Origin: Cloacibacterium sp047601505
GTDB taxonomy: Bacteria; Bacteroidota; Bacteroidia; Flavobacteriales; Weeksellaceae
Length of the DNA stretch: 64,000 nt
NCBI RefSeq assembly: GCF_047601505.1
Contig: NZ_JASGJD010000001.1
Span: 186,001 to 250,000 of the forward strand
Direction of reading: 5' to 3'
Position 1 is the stretch's first letter. Every line of letters starts with the position of its first letter. Below the pieces are notes generated by a model. It was not told where the DNA came from, did not search any database, and was given only the letters and a program-made list of their open reading frames with translations. The position numbers were made by a program, and so were the translations under genes. Positions 48,841 through 59,020 of this stretch are shown here, piece by piece.

Positions 48841-51624
48841 ATGAATATTTATCAGGATTACATCCAAGAAATCGAAGAAAGAAAAGCACAGGGACTTCAC
48901 CCAAAACCTATTGATGGTGCAGAATTGCTAAGCGCAATCATTGAGCAAATTAAAGATTCAGCCAACGAACACAGAGCTGATTCTCTACAATTTTTCATTT
49001 ACAATACATTGCCAGGTACAACAAGCGCAGCTGGTGTAAAGGCTAAGTTTTTAAAGGAAATCATCCTTGGTGAATCTGTAGTTGAAGAAATCACTCCAAC
49101 TTTCGCTTTCGAATTATTGTCTCACATGAAAGGTGGACCTTCTATCGAAGTTCTTCTTGATTTGGCTTTAGGAAATGATAAAGCTATCGCAAAACAAGCT
49201 GCTGAAGTTCTTAAAACTCAGGTTTTCTTATACGATGCTGATACTGCTCGTCTGAAAGAAGCTTTCGAAGCGGGTAATGTAATCGCTAAAGACATATTGG
49301 AAAGCTATGCAAAAGCAGAATTTTTCACTAAACTGCCTGAAGTTCCAGAAGAAATTAAAGTAGTAACTTACATCGCTGCTGAAGGTGATATTTCTACCGA
49401 CTTATTATCTCCGGGAAATCAGGCACACTCTCGTTCAGACCGTGAATTGCACGGAAAATGTATGATGTCTCCTGCTCAACAGGAAGAAATAAAAGCTTTA
49501 CAGGCTCAACATCCTGATGCAAGTGTAATGCTTATTGCAGAAAAAGGAACAATGGGTGTTGGTTCTTCTCGTATGTCTGGTGTAAACAACGTTGCACTTT
49601 GGACAGGGAAACAGGCAAGTCCTTACGTACCTTTCGTAAACATCGCTCCGATTGTTGCAGGAACTAATGGTATCTCTCCAATTTTCTTAACAACAGTTGA
49701 CGTAACCGGAGGTATCGGAATCGACCTTCAAAACTGGGTTAAGAAAACAGACGAAAACGGACATCCAGTTCGTAACGAAAATGGCGACATCGTTTTGGAA
49801 GAAAAATATTCTGTTGCTACAGGAACTGTTCTTACAATTAATACGAAAGAGAAAAAATTATACAACGGAGAAACTGAATTGAAAGATATTTCAAAATCAT
49901 TTACTCCTCAAAAATTAGAATTTATCAAAGCTGGCGGTTCTTACGCTATCGTTTTTGGTAAGAAAATCCAGACTTTCGCAGCTAAAACTTTAGGGATTAC
50001 AGCTCCTCTAGTTTTCGCTCCTTCTAAAGAAATTTCTATCGAAGGACAAGGTTTGACTGCCGTTGAAAAAATCTTCAACAGAAATGCAGTAGGTGTTACT
50101 GAAGGTAAATTATTACACGCAGGTTCAGACGTTCGTATAGAAGTAAACATCGTTGGTTCTCAGGACACAACAGGTTTGATGACTTCTCAGGAATTAGAAT
50201 CTATGGCTGCAACGGTAATTTCTCCAATTGTTGACGGAGCTTACCAATCAGGATGTCACACGGCTTCAGTTTGGGATAAAAAAGCGCAGGCTAATATTCC
50301 TAAATTAATGAAATTTATGAACGATTTCGGTGTAATCACAGCTCGTGACCCGAAAGGTGAATATCACGCAATGACAGACGTTATTCACAAAGTTCTTAAC
50401 GATATTACGGTTGACGAATGGGCAATCATCATCGGAGGAGACTCTCACACAAGAATGTCTAAAGGTGTTGCTTTCGGAGCTGATTCCGGAACGGTAGCGT
50501 TGGCTTTGGCAACAGGTGAGGCTTCAATGCCGATTCCTGAATCTGTGAAAGTGACTTTCAAAGGTGAAATGAAAGAGCATATGGATTTCCGTGATGTGGT
50601 TCACGCAACTCAGGCTCAGATGTTGAAGCAATTTGATGGCGAGAACGTTTTCCAAGGTAGAATTATCGAGGTTCACATTGGGACTCTTCCTGCTGACCAA
50701 GCATTTACATTTACAGACTGGACTGCAGAAATGAAAGCAAAGGCTTCTATCTGTATTTCTGAAGACGATACTTTGATTCAATCATTGGAAATTGCAAAAA
50801 GCAGAATCCAAATTATGATTGATAAAGGAATGGACAATAAAAATCACGTTCTTCAAGGATTAATCAACAAAGCAAACAAAAGAATTGAGGAAATCAGAAC
50901 AGGTGATAAACCAGCTTTGACTCCAGATGCTAATGCTAAATATTACGCAGAAGTAGTTGTAGATCTTGATGTAATCGTTGAACCAATGATTGCTGACCCG
51001 GATGTAAACAACGACGACGTTTCTAAGAGATATACTCACGACACCATCAGAGACCTTACTTATTATGGAGGTGAGAAAAAAGTTGACCTTGGTTTCGTAG
51101 GTTCTTGTATGGTTCACAAAGGTGACCTTAAAATCGTTTCTCAAATGTTGAGAAACCTTGAAAAGCAAAATGGTAAAGTAGAATTCCAAGCTCCATTGGT
51201 AGTCGCAGCTCCTACTTATAATATCATCGATGAATTAAAAGTTGAAGGTGACTGGGAATTATTAGAAAAATATTCAGGTTTTGAATTCAACGATGCAGCT
51301 CCAAAAGGCGAAGCTCGTACTCAATATGAAAATATGATGTACCTTGAGCGTCCGGGTTGTAACCTTTGTATGGGTAACCAAGAAAAAGCTGAAAAAGGAG
51401 ACACTGTTTTGGCAACTTCTACCCGTCTTTTCCAAGGAAGAGTGGTTGAAGATTCTGAACGTAAAAAAGGAGAATCTTTATTGGCTTCAACTCCAGTTGT
51501 TGTATTGTCTGCAATCTTAGGTCATATCCCAAGTATTGATGAGTACAAAACAGCCGTTGAAGGAATTAACTTAACGACTTTCGTTCCATCTATCAAAGAA
51601 TTGGTAACAGTTGGTCATTATTAA
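48841..51624 (+). CDS. acnB: Aconitate hydratase B / 2-methylisocitrate dehydratase
   Basis: 927 aa. N-terminal HEAT-like domain (ISYNTL-type IYNTLPGTTSAAGVKAKF), then swivel and catalytic domains with VGSSRMSGVNN, the [4Fe-4S] ligands in VGSCMVHKGDL and PGCNLCMGNQ, and GGDSHTRMSKGVAFGADSGT. It interconverts citrate and isocitrate. It uses many CGT Arg codons, unlike the AGA-rich neighbours, suggesting high expression or foreign origin. An AcnA-type enzyme gene follows directly. Confidence 0.96.
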   Translation: MNIYQDYIQEIEERKAQGLHPKPIDGAELLSAIIEQIKDSANEHRADSLQFFIYNTLPGTTSAAGVKAKFLKEIILGESVVEEITPTFAFELLSHMKGGPSIEVLLDLALGNDKAIAKQAAEVLKTQVFLYDADTARLKEAFEAGNVIAKDILESYAKAEFFTKLPEVPEEIKVVTYIAAEGDISTDLLSPGNQAHSRSDRELHGKCMMSPAQQEEIKALQAQHPDASVMLIAEKGTMGVGSSRMSGVNNVALWTGKQASPYVPFVNIAPIVAGTNGISPIFLTTVDVTGGIGIDLQNWVKKTDENGHPVRNENGDIVLEEKYSVATGTVLTINTKEKKLYNGETELKDISKSFTPQKLEFIKAGGSYAIVFGKKIQTFAAKTLGITAPLVFAPSKEISIEGQGLTAVEKIFNRNAVGVTEGKLLHAGSDVRIEVNIVGSQDTTGLMTSQELESMAATVISPIVDGAYQSGCHTASVWDKKAQANIPKLMKFMNDFGVITARDPKGEYHAMTDVIHKVLNDITVDEWAIIIGGDSHTRMSKGVAFGADSGTVALALATGEASMPIPESVKVTFKGEMKEHMDFRDVVHATQAQMLKQFDGENVFQGRIIEVHIGTLPADQAFTFTDWTAEMKAKASICISEDDTLIQSLEIAKSRIQIMIDKGMDNKNHVLQGLINKANKRIEEIRTGDKPALTPDANAKYYAEVVVDLDVIVEPMIADPDVNNDDVSKRYTHDTIRDLTYYGGEKKVDLGFVGSCMVHKGDLKIVSQMLRNLEKQNGKVEFQAPLVVAAPTYNIIDELKVEGDWELLEKYSGFEFNDAAPKGEARTQYENMMYLERPGCNLCMGNQEKAEKGDTVLATSTRLFQGRVVEDSERKKGESLLASTPVVVLSAILGHIPSIDEYKTAVEGINLTTFVPSIKELVTVGHY

Positions 51625-51661
51625 TAGATTTTAAACTAAAGCCGAAAGGCTTATTAAATAT

Positions 51662-51697
51662 AAATGGAAGATTTCAAAAAAAATCTTCCATTTTTTG
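51662..51697 (+). terminator. acnB terminator
   Basis: AAATGGAAGATTT (51662-51674) pairs with AAATCTTCCATTT (51681-51693), followed by T. A small GCC-GAAA-GGC hairpin lies just before it (51641-51650). Confidence 0.87.
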
Positions 51698-51912
51698 TTT
51701 TAAAACATTACAATCCATTAAATATTATTAATTTTAGCTTTACATAAAATTCAATATCAAATGTGAATTAATAGGTATTAAAAATTCAAACCATAGACTT
51801 TTTTAATATTTTATCAATCCCGTAGGAATAGAATTTGATGAGAAATAATAACATCTTTTTCCTGCCATTTGACTACCAAATGCAAACTTTATGACAAAAA
51901 AAATAAATAGAT

Positions 51913-54177
51913 ATGACATTCGACATCAACATGATTAAAAAAGTGTATGAGCGCTATCCTGAAAGAATTGCTGCCGCAAGAAAAGCAGTAGGAAAACCTC
52001 TTACATTAGCAGAAAAAATTCTTTATGCTCACCTTTGGCAAGGTAACGCAACAGAAGCTTACGAAAGAGGAAATTCTTATGTAGATTTCGCTCCAGATAG
52101 AGTAGCGATGCAAGATGCTACTGCGCAAATGGCTCTTTTACAATTTATGCAGGCTGGTAAAACCAAAGTTGCTGTTCCTTCTACAGCTCACGCAGACCAT
52201 TTAATTCAAGCAAAAATTGGAGCAGATAAGGATTTACAAGAAGCACTAAATAAAAACAATGAAGTTTTCAACTTCCTTTCTTCTATTTGTAACAAATATG
52301 GTATCGGATTTTGGAAACCAGGCGCTGGTATTATTCACCAAGTAGTTTTAGAAAATTATGCTTTCCCAGGAGGAATGATGATTGGAACCGACTCTCATAC
52401 TGTAAACGCTGGGGGTTTAGGAATGGTAGCCATTGGAGTTGGAGGAGCAGATGCAGTTGACGTAATGGCAGGTATGGCTTGGGAACTTAAAATGCCTAAA
52501 CTTATTGGTGTAAAATTAACCGGAAAATTAAATGGTTGGACTGCTCCAAAAGATGTAATTCTAAAAGTTGCAGGCATTCTTACTGTAAAAGGTGGAACTG
52601 GTGCTATTGTAGAATATTTCGGCGAAGGCGCTAAATCAATGTCTGCGACCGGAAAAGGCACTATTTGCAACATGGGTGCAGAAATTGGCGCTACCACTTC
52701 TACTTTTGGGTATGATGATTCTATGAGAAGATACCTTGCTGCAACAGGAAGACAAGACGTAGTAGATGCTGCTGATAAAATTGCAGAACATTTAACAGGG
52801 GATGCAGAAGTATATGCAGAACCAGAAAAATATTTTGACCAAGTTATTGAAATAAACCTTTCTGAATTAACACCTCATCTAAATGGTCCTTTCACTCCAG
52901 ATTTAGCAACTCCAGTTGCAGAAATGAAAGACAAAGCAATTGCTAACGATTGGCCTTTGGATATAGAATGGGCTTTAATTGGTTCTTGCACCAACTCTTC
53001 TTATGAAGATTTATCCAGAGCAGCCTCTATTGTAGAAGATGCTGTAGCAAAAGGAGTAAAACCAAAAGCGATTTTAGGAATTAACCCAGGTTCTGAACAA
53101 GTAAGATTTACCGCAGAAAGAGACGGATTAATAGATACTTTCAAAAAATTAGAAAACACAAGAATTTTCACCAACGCTTGCGGTCCTTGTATCGGGCAAT
53201 GGGATAGAGAAGGCGCTGAAAAACAAGAAAAAAACTCTATCATTCACTCATTCAATAGAAATTTTGCAAAAAGAACAGATGGGAATCCAAATACCCACGC
53301 TTTTGTAGCATCACCAGAAATGGTAGCAGCTGTAGCAATTTCGGGAAGATTAGATTTTAATCCAATTACAGATACTTTAACCAACGAATCTGGTGAACAA
53401 GTAAAATTGAAAGAACCAATAGGTTCAGAATTGCCAGCAAAAGGTTTTGCTGTAGATGATAATGGTTATCAGGCTCCCGCCGAAGACGGTTCTTCTGTAG
53501 AAGTTATTGTCTCTCCGACATCAGACAGATTACAATTATTAGCGCCTTTCCCAGCTTGGGATGGTAAAAATATTATTGGCGCTAAACTTTTGATAAAAGC
53601 TGAAGGAAAATGTACTACAGACCACATTTCTATGGCTGGACCTTGGTTGAAATACAGAGGACATTTGGATAATATTTCTAACAATATGTTGATCGGAGCT
53701 GTAAATTTCTTCAACAAAGAAACCAATAGAGTTAAAAATCAATTGACAGGAGAATATAGTGAAGTTCCTGCGGTACAAAGAGCCTACAAAGCTGCTGGCG
53801 TACCTTCAATTGTTGTGGGAGACCAAAACTATGGAGAAGGTTCTTCTAGAGAACATGCAGCAATGGAACCAAGACACCTTGGTGTAAAAGCTGTTTTAGT
53901 GAAATCTTTCGCTAGAATCCACGAAACGAATCTTAAAAAACAAGGTATGCTTGCATTAACTTTTGTAAATCCTGAAGATTATGATAAAATTCAAGAAGAT
54001 GATACTTTTGATTTCATAAACCTTGATAATTTCGCACCGAACACTCCACTTCAAATTCTAGTTTCTCACTCAGACGGAACTACAGATACAATTCTTGCTA
54101 ATCACACATATAATGAACAGCAAATTGGATGGTTCAAAGCTGGTTCTGCTTTGAATTTAATTGCTCAAGAAGCTTAA
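51913..54177 (+). CDS. Aconitate hydratase, mitochondrial/AcnA-like type
   Basis: 754 aa. Fe-S ligands in LIGSCTNSSYEDL and ACGPCIGQW; catalytic segments GGMMIGTDSHTVNAGGLGM and QNYGEGSSREHAAMEPRHLG in the C-terminal swivel domain. It has no N-terminal HEAT domain and its order of domains is that of mitochondrial aconitase, a different subfamily from the acnB product upstream. Codon use (AGA for Arg) is like the rest of the window. It has an independent leader of about 290 bases after the acnB terminator. Confidence 0.95.
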   Translation: MTFDINMIKKVYERYPERIAAARKAVGKPLTLAEKILYAHLWQGNATEAYERGNSYVDFAPDRVAMQDATAQMALLQFMQAGKTKVAVPSTAHADHLIQAKIGADKDLQEALNKNNEVFNFLSSICNKYGIGFWKPGAGIIHQVVLENYAFPGGMMIGTDSHTVNAGGLGMVAIGVGGADAVDVMAGMAWELKMPKLIGVKLTGKLNGWTAPKDVILKVAGILTVKGGTGAIVEYFGEGAKSMSATGKGTICNMGAEIGATTSTFGYDDSMRRYLAATGRQDVVDAADKIAEHLTGDAEVYAEPEKYFDQVIEINLSELTPHLNGPFTPDLATPVAEMKDKAIANDWPLDIEWALIGSCTNSSYEDLSRAASIVEDAVAKGVKPKAILGINPGSEQVRFTAERDGLIDTFKKLENTRIFTNACGPCIGQWDREGAEKQEKNSIIHSFNRNFAKRTDGNPNTHAFVASPEMVAAVAISGRLDFNPITDTLTNESGEQVKLKEPIGSELPAKGFAVDDNGYQAPAEDGSSVEVIVSPTSDRLQLLAPFPAWDGKNIIGAKLLIKAEGKCTTDHISMAGPWLKYRGHLDNISNNMLIGAVNFFNKETNRVKNQLTGEYSEVPAVQRAYKAAGVPSIVVGDQNYGEGSSREHAAMEPRHLGVKAVLVKSFARIHETNLKKQGMLALTFVNPEDYDKIQEDDTFDFINLDNFAPNTPLQILVSHSDGTTDTILANHTYNEQQIGWFKAGSALNLIAQEA

Positions 54178-54205
54178 TTTAGAATTCTTTCTAAAATTGA
54201 TAAAA

Positions 54206-54237
54206 GAAACCCGCTCTATAATTTAGAACGGGTTTCC
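54206..54237. terminator. Bidirectional terminator between aconitase and pgl
   Basis: GAAACCCG and TCTA pair with TAGA and CGGGTTTC around an AATT-type loop, with one mismatch. The two genes converge on it. Confidence 0.85.
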
Positions 54238-54253
54238 TTATTGAATAACAAAA

Positions 54254-54985
54254 TTATTTTTTTATTCCTTTTGCTGCAGCTTCGTCTAAAAACCAATGCA
54301 ACTCTCCAGAAATTGGCTTAATGATTTGCGAAGGATACAAACTAGGATTATAATCTCCATACAAAACTTCGTGCAAGGCATTCACTTTATTTTCTCCTGA
54401 AACCAAGAAAGCAACTCTTGCTGCATGATTAGCAACGGGATGAGTAACTGTAACTCTGTACATATTTTGTGACTCTAACCAAAAGCTTGACGTCCATTTT
54501 GAATCTTCAAAAACTACAGGAAAACTAGGAAATAAAGACAAAGTATGTCCATCATCTCCCATTCCGAGAATGATTAAATCGAGACCAAAATCTTTACCTT
54601 CAAACCATTTTTTTAGAGTTTTTTCGTAATCATTAGCAGATTCTTCGGCAGATTTTTTCTCAGTATCAAAAAAATGTATTTGACTTGTTTGTACAGGAAC
54701 GTGATTTAGCAAAGTTTCGTAAGCCATTTTTGCATTACTTCTTTCATCTGAAACAGGCACAAACCTTTCGTCTCCCATAAAAAAGTGCCACTTTTCCCAA
54801 TCTATTCTATTTTTATATTCTTCAGAAACTAAAATTTCGTGAAGTTTTTTTGGGGTGTTTCCTCCAGACAAAGCTATTGTAAAAGTATCTTTTTTCTTTA
54901 AAACTTCATCGGCATAAGAAACAATCCACTCCGCAAACGAAATACTCAATTCTGAAATATCTTTTGAAATATGAAAATTTTTCAT
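54254..54985 (-). CDS. pgl: 6-phosphogluconolactonase (DevB/SOL type)
   Basis: 243 aa. Motifs of the glucosamine-6-P isomerase-like fold: FTIALSGGNTPKKLHEIL (about 37-54), WHFFMGDERFVPVSDERSNA and LIILGMGDDGHTLSLFP. It hydrolyses 6-phosphogluconolactone to 6-phosphogluconate. It is the last gene of the gnd-zwf-pgl run, starting 21 bases after zwf ends. Confidence 0.94.
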   Translation of the reverse strand: MKNFHISKDISELSISFAEWIVSYADEVLKKKDTFTIALSGGNTPKKLHEILVSEEYKNRIDWEKWHFFMGDERFVPVSDERSNAKMAYETLLNHVPVQTSQIHFFDTEKKSAEESANDYEKTLKKWFEGKDFGLDLIILGMGDDGHTLSLFPSFPVVFEDSKWTSSFWLESQNMYRVTVTHPVANHAARVAFLVSGENKVNALHEVLYGDYNPSLYPSQIIKPISGELHWFLDEAAAKGIKK

Positions 54986-55006
54986 TTAAAATTCATTTAA
55001 AAATAA

Positions 55007-56548
55007 TTAACTGCCTTTACTAGACCTTTGATTTGAAGTATTAATCCAACTTCTACCGTCTTTGGCTATCATGGCATCAGATTCTTCTGGTCCCCAACTT
55101 CCCGGCGAATAATTAGGGAAATCTACAGAAATTCTGTTTTGCCAAGATTCTAAAATTGGCATTACCACTTTCCAAGCAGCTTCTACTTGGTCGTTTCTCA
55201 TAAATTGTGTAGAATTGCCACAAATTGCATCTAGCAACAAGGTTTCATACGCTTCTGGCTGAGGTTCTTTGAAAGTATCATTATAATTAAAAACCATTTC
55301 TACAGGATTAAGACTCATGGTCTGTCCTGGTCTTTTTGCCTGAAACATCAATCGAATATCATTTTCTGGCTGAATGGTAATAATTAATCGGTTTGCTCTC
55401 CAAGTTTCTGCAGCTTCTGAAGGAAAAGAATATTTTGGAGTTTCTTTAAACTGAATGATGATAGTGGTGAGTTTTTCGTGCATAAATTTCCCACTTCTTA
55501 CATAAAACGGAACGTTATTCCAACGCCAATTGTCTATCATAAATTTTACTGCGGCAAAAGTTTCTGTATTAGAATTAGGCGACACATTGGTTTCTTCTCT
55601 GTAAGCTTTTACTTGTTTTCCCATCATCCAACCAGCGTTGTATTGCCCTCTCACTGCATATTCTCTAATTTCTTCTTTGTTATAAATTCTAATGGCTTTT
55701 AGAACATCTACTTTTTTATTTCGAATTTCGTTGGCATCAAAAGAAACTGGAGCTTCCATTGCTACCATACAAAGCACTTGCAAAATATGATTCTGAATCA
55801 TATCTCTAAGTGCGCCCGAAGTTTCATAATATTCTCCACGCTCTTCTACACCTACTGTTTCTGCGGCTGTAATTTGAACATGGTCTATGTATTTGTTATT
55901 CCAAATAGGTTCGAAAAGTGCATTGGCAAATCTAAAAGCTAAAATATTTTGAACCGTTTCTTTTCCTAAAAAATGATCAATTCTGTAGATTTGCTCTTCA
56001 TCAAAAAGTTCTTTCAGCAATTGATTAAGTTCTACAGCGCTTTCCAAATCATGTCCAAAAGGTTTTTCTATCACAATTCTACATTTGCTGCAATGATGTG
56101 TATCTTGAATTGTTGCAATTCCTTTTGCTATAACTGGGAAAAGCTGTGGTTTCACCGAAAGATAGAATAAAATATTAGGTTTCATTCCCCATTCTTTTTC
56201 TGTTTCTTTAATCTTTTTCTCAATTACAGAAAAATCTTTTTTTGCACCTGTTCCAGCATCCATTTGAAGATAAAACAAGTGTTCTTGAAAACTGTCCCAA
56301 GGCCCATCTTTTTCGTAAGGCCTTCTGGAGAAAGATTTAATTCCTTCTAAAAGATGACTGCGAAAATCTTGGTCGCTATAATCTGTTCTGCCAATCCCGA
56401 AAATTTTAAAATTAGCATCTAAAAAACCATCTGCAAAAAGATTGAATAATGCAGGTGTAAGTTTTCTATGATTCAAATCTCCACTTCCTCCGAAAATAAA
56501 AATCAGAGTGGGTGCTATATTTTTTTGGTCTTTATTTTCCATAATCAT
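55007..56548 (-). CDS. zwf: Glucose-6-phosphate 1-dehydrogenase
   Basis: 513 aa; an alternative ATG at 56542 (MENKDQ) is equally possible. Coenzyme motif FIFGGSGDLNHRKLTPALF (GxxGDLxxRK), catalytic RIDHFLGKETVQN, and VIEKPFG. It oxidises glucose-6-phosphate with NADP, feeding pgl and gnd. Its start overlaps the gnd stop by one base (TAATG), so translation is coupled. Confidence 0.96.
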   Translation of the reverse strand: MIMENKDQKNIAPTLIFIFGGSGDLNHRKLTPALFNLFADGFLDANFKIFGIGRTDYSDQDFRSHLLEGIKSFSRRPYEKDGPWDSFQEHLFYLQMDAGTGAKKDFSVIEKKIKETEKEWGMKPNILFYLSVKPQLFPVIAKGIATIQDTHHCSKCRIVIEKPFGHDLESAVELNQLLKELFDEEQIYRIDHFLGKETVQNILAFRFANALFEPIWNNKYIDHVQITAAETVGVEERGEYYETSGALRDMIQNHILQVLCMVAMEAPVSFDANEIRNKKVDVLKAIRIYNKEEIREYAVRGQYNAGWMMGKQVKAYREETNVSPNSNTETFAAVKFMIDNWRWNNVPFYVRSGKFMHEKLTTIIIQFKETPKYSFPSEAAETWRANRLIITIQPENDIRLMFQAKRPGQTMSLNPVEMVFNYNDTFKEPQPEAYETLLLDAICGNSTQFMRNDQVEAAWKVVMPILESWQNRISVDFPNYSPGSWGPEESDAMIAKDGRSWINTSNQRSSKGS

Positions 56549-57963
56549 TATTTAGATTCCCAATCTGTATGGAAAACTCCTTCTTTATCTATTCTTTGGT
56601 AAGTGTGTGCTCCAAAATAATCTCTTTGTGCTTGTATCATATTGGTAGCCATTCTTTCTGTGGTATAGGCATCAAAATACGCTAAAGCTGTTTGTAAACC
56701 ACCTACTGCAATACTGCTTTTGGCAGCATGAGCCACAACTTCTCTTAAACTGCTAACTTTAGAAGTAGCAAGAGTTGCAATTTTTTCGTCTAATAAGATA
56801 TTGGCTAAATTTGGATTTTTGAGGTAAGCTTCAAAAAATTCTTCCAATAAAGTAGATCTAATGATACAACCACCTCTCCATATTTTTACTACATCTTTTA
56901 GAGGAATTTCCATATTTAATTCTTCTGAAGCTTTTACCAAAAGTGCCAAACCTTGAGCATAACTAATAATTACGGCAAAGAAAAGTGCTTCTCCTATTGC
57001 ATCTACAAAACTTTCTTTATCTACCTCTAAAGCCGAATGTGTTTTAGAATAAATTTTTGATGCAATAACTCTCTCTTCTTTGTACGCAGATAAAGTTCTT
57101 AGAGAAACCGCCATATCAATTGTTGGAATAGAAACCCCTCTATCCATAGCATCTTGAGAAGTCCATTTTCCGGTTCCTTTAGCACCAGCTTTATCTAAAA
57201 TAAGGTCTAGAAGTTCTTTGTTGGTTTCTACATCTTTTTTTAGAAAAATATCTCTGGTAATTTCAATTAAAAACGAATTAAGTTCTCCTTCATTCCATTT
57301 TGCAAAAATCTCGTACATTTCTTGATTAGTTAAACCAAGACCTCTATGCAACAAGTCGTAAGCTTCACTTATCAATTGCATAATTGCGTATTCTATGCCA
57401 TTGTGAACCATTTTCACATAATGTCCTGCTGCATCTTTTCCCATGTAAGCCGTACAAGGCTCTCCATTCACTTTTGCTGTTACCGCTTCTAAAATAGGTT
57501 GAACAACCTTGAAAGCTTCCACATCACCACCAGGCATTATACTTGGACCTCTTCTAGCTCCTTCTTCGCCACCAGAAACCCCCATTCCCATAAAATGAAA
57601 ACCTTTCTCAGAAACATATTTCACTCTTCTTACGGTATCTACGTAATGACTATTTCCTCCGTCTATTATGATGTCTCCTTTTTCTAAATGAGGAATTAAA
57701 TTATCTATTACTGCATCTACAGGTTTACCTGCAGGAACTAACAACATTATCTTTCGAGGAACCGACAACTGACTTACAAATTCTTCAATTACTGTTACGC
57801 CTTTCACTTTAGTTCCTTCGGTAGCTCCTTTTTCTAAATTTTGAGCTTTTTCTGAACTTAAATCAAAACCAACAACACTAAAACCGTGATCTGCTATATT
57901 GTACAATAGGTTACTTCCCATAACGCCGAGACCTATCATTCCGAAATCATATTTTTGGCTCAT
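56548..57963 (-). CDS. gnd: 6-phosphogluconate dehydrogenase (decarboxylating)
   Basis: 471 aa, the long dimeric form. NADP motif GMIGLGVMGSNLLYNIADHG, substrate motif FMGMGVSGGEEGARRGPSIM (with PGGD) and the catalytic region HYVKMVHNGIEYAIMQLI. The C-terminal ends QRDYFGAHTYQRIDKEGVFH. It yields ribulose-5-phosphate, CO2 and NADPH. It is the first gene of the operon with zwf and pgl, which together make up the oxidative pentose phosphate branch. Confidence 0.97.
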   Translation of the reverse strand: MSQKYDFGMIGLGVMGSNLLYNIADHGFSVVGFDLSSEKAQNLEKGATEGTKVKGVTVIEEFVSQLSVPRKIMLLVPAGKPVDAVIDNLIPHLEKGDIIIDGGNSHYVDTVRRVKYVSEKGFHFMGMGVSGGEEGARRGPSIMPGGDVEAFKVVQPILEAVTAKVNGEPCTAYMGKDAAGHYVKMVHNGIEYAIMQLISEAYDLLHRGLGLTNQEMYEIFAKWNEGELNSFLIEITRDIFLKKDVETNKELLDLILDKAGAKGTGKWTSQDAMDRGVSIPTIDMAVSLRTLSAYKEERVIASKIYSKTHSALEVDKESFVDAIGEALFFAVIISYAQGLALLVKASEELNMEIPLKDVVKIWRGGCIIRSTLLEEFFEAYLKNPNLANILLDEKIATLATSKVSSLREVVAHAAKSSIAVGGLQTALAYFDAYTTERMATNMIQAQRDYFGAHTYQRIDKEGVFHTDWESK

Positions 57964-58143
57964 TCTATTATTTTTTAAATTAATCTATGCAAGTTACTTC
58001 AATATCAACTCATAACCATTGACTTATGGTAATTTAATAAACAATAATAAAAATTGAATAAACTTTTTCTTTAATTCTGAAAAAATCTGAAACTTACACG
58101 CAACCTTTTTAGAATTGAACACTCTTAATAATAAACAAAAACT

Positions 58144-58554
58144 ATGAAAGGATTAAAAATTATGCTGTTTTCTCTTTTATTATTAAGTTGTAGAGAAAAC
58201 ATAGACGAAACAACAATTACAGGAACATGGAAACTAACCGAACAATTAGTTGACCCTGGTGATGGAAGTGGAAAATTTACACCTGTAAGTAGCAATAAAA
58301 CAGTTACTTTCGTGACGAATGGCACTTATACTTCAAATGGTAGTTTCTGCTCAATCAATACAGATTCTAACCAAAATACAAATGGAAATTACACTTATAC
58401 AAACTCCGAAAAAAGTATGACTCCATTAAATTGCAATACTACCTTATTCTCTGTAGAAAAACTCAGTATAGAAATACAAAACGGAAATTTAATTATCTCG
58501 AACTTTGGATGCATAGAACCTTGTGCCCAGAAATTTGTAAAAATAAAAAATTAG
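58144..58554 (+). CDS. Lipocalin-like small lipoprotein
   Basis: 136 aa. Lipobox SLLLLSC with Cys17. The mature domain begins ITGTWKLTEQLVDPGDGSGK, the GTW signature of Bacteroidota lipocalin-like lipoproteins, and contains four Cys (SFCSINT, LNCNTT, FGCIEPCAQKF) that may form disulfides. An envelope ligand-binding role is possible; no ligand can be named. It is followed after five bases by a second lipoprotein gene. Confidence 0.8.
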   Translation: MKGLKIMLFSLLLLSCRENIDETTITGTWKLTEQLVDPGDGSGKFTPVSSNKTVTFVTNGTYTSNGSFCSINTDSNQNTNGNYTYTNSEKSMTPLNCNTTLFSVEKLSIEIQNGNLIISNFGCIEPCAQKFVKIKN

Positions 58555-58559
58555 AATTT

Positions 58560-58973
58560 ATGAAAAATTTATTTAAAGCTTTAGGCATTTTCGCCTTGTT
58601 TATTGGTTTACAATCTTGTTTAGACAGAGAAAACGTAGAACCTATAGAAATTAATAGAATTAAAATAGACAGTGTGAAAATTCCGCTGCAAACAATGAAT
58701 TTGTACGACGTACAAACCATCAAAACATATTCTAACTATGGCTCTGGCTGTCATAAATTCTATGATTATGATTACAGAACAGATGGTTTCAATAGATTAA
58801 TTACATCTTATTCTTATGAAGTAAATGAAAACTGCACTCAAGCAACTTATGTAGGAGCAAGTCAATTTAATTTTAGACCAATAGAAAAAGGCACATATAC
58901 TTTTAAATTTTGGAACGGAAAAGACACCGCAGGAAATGACCTTTGGATTGACAAACAGATTATTGTACAATAG
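58560..58973 (+). CDS. Hypothetical lipoprotein
   Basis: 137 aa from ATG 58560. Lipobox FIGLQSC with Cys20. The mature sequence is beta-rich (LYDVQTIKTYSNYGSGCHKF, YEVNENCTQATYVGASQFNF) and ends WIDKQIIVQ. Two further Cys may pair. No family recognised; it looks like a single beta-sandwich domain. It is likely co-transcribed with the lipocalin-like gene. Confidence 0.75.
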   Translation: MKNLFKALGIFALFIGLQSCLDRENVEPIEINRIKIDSVKIPLQTMNLYDVQTIKTYSNYGSGCHKFYDYDYRTDGFNRLITSYSYEVNENCTQATYVGASQFNFRPIEKGTYTFKFWNGKDTAGNDLWIDKQIIVQ

Positions 58974-59020
58974 TTATTAGCAATAAAATTAGTATTTTAG
59001 AAAAGTATTAACCTTATTGA

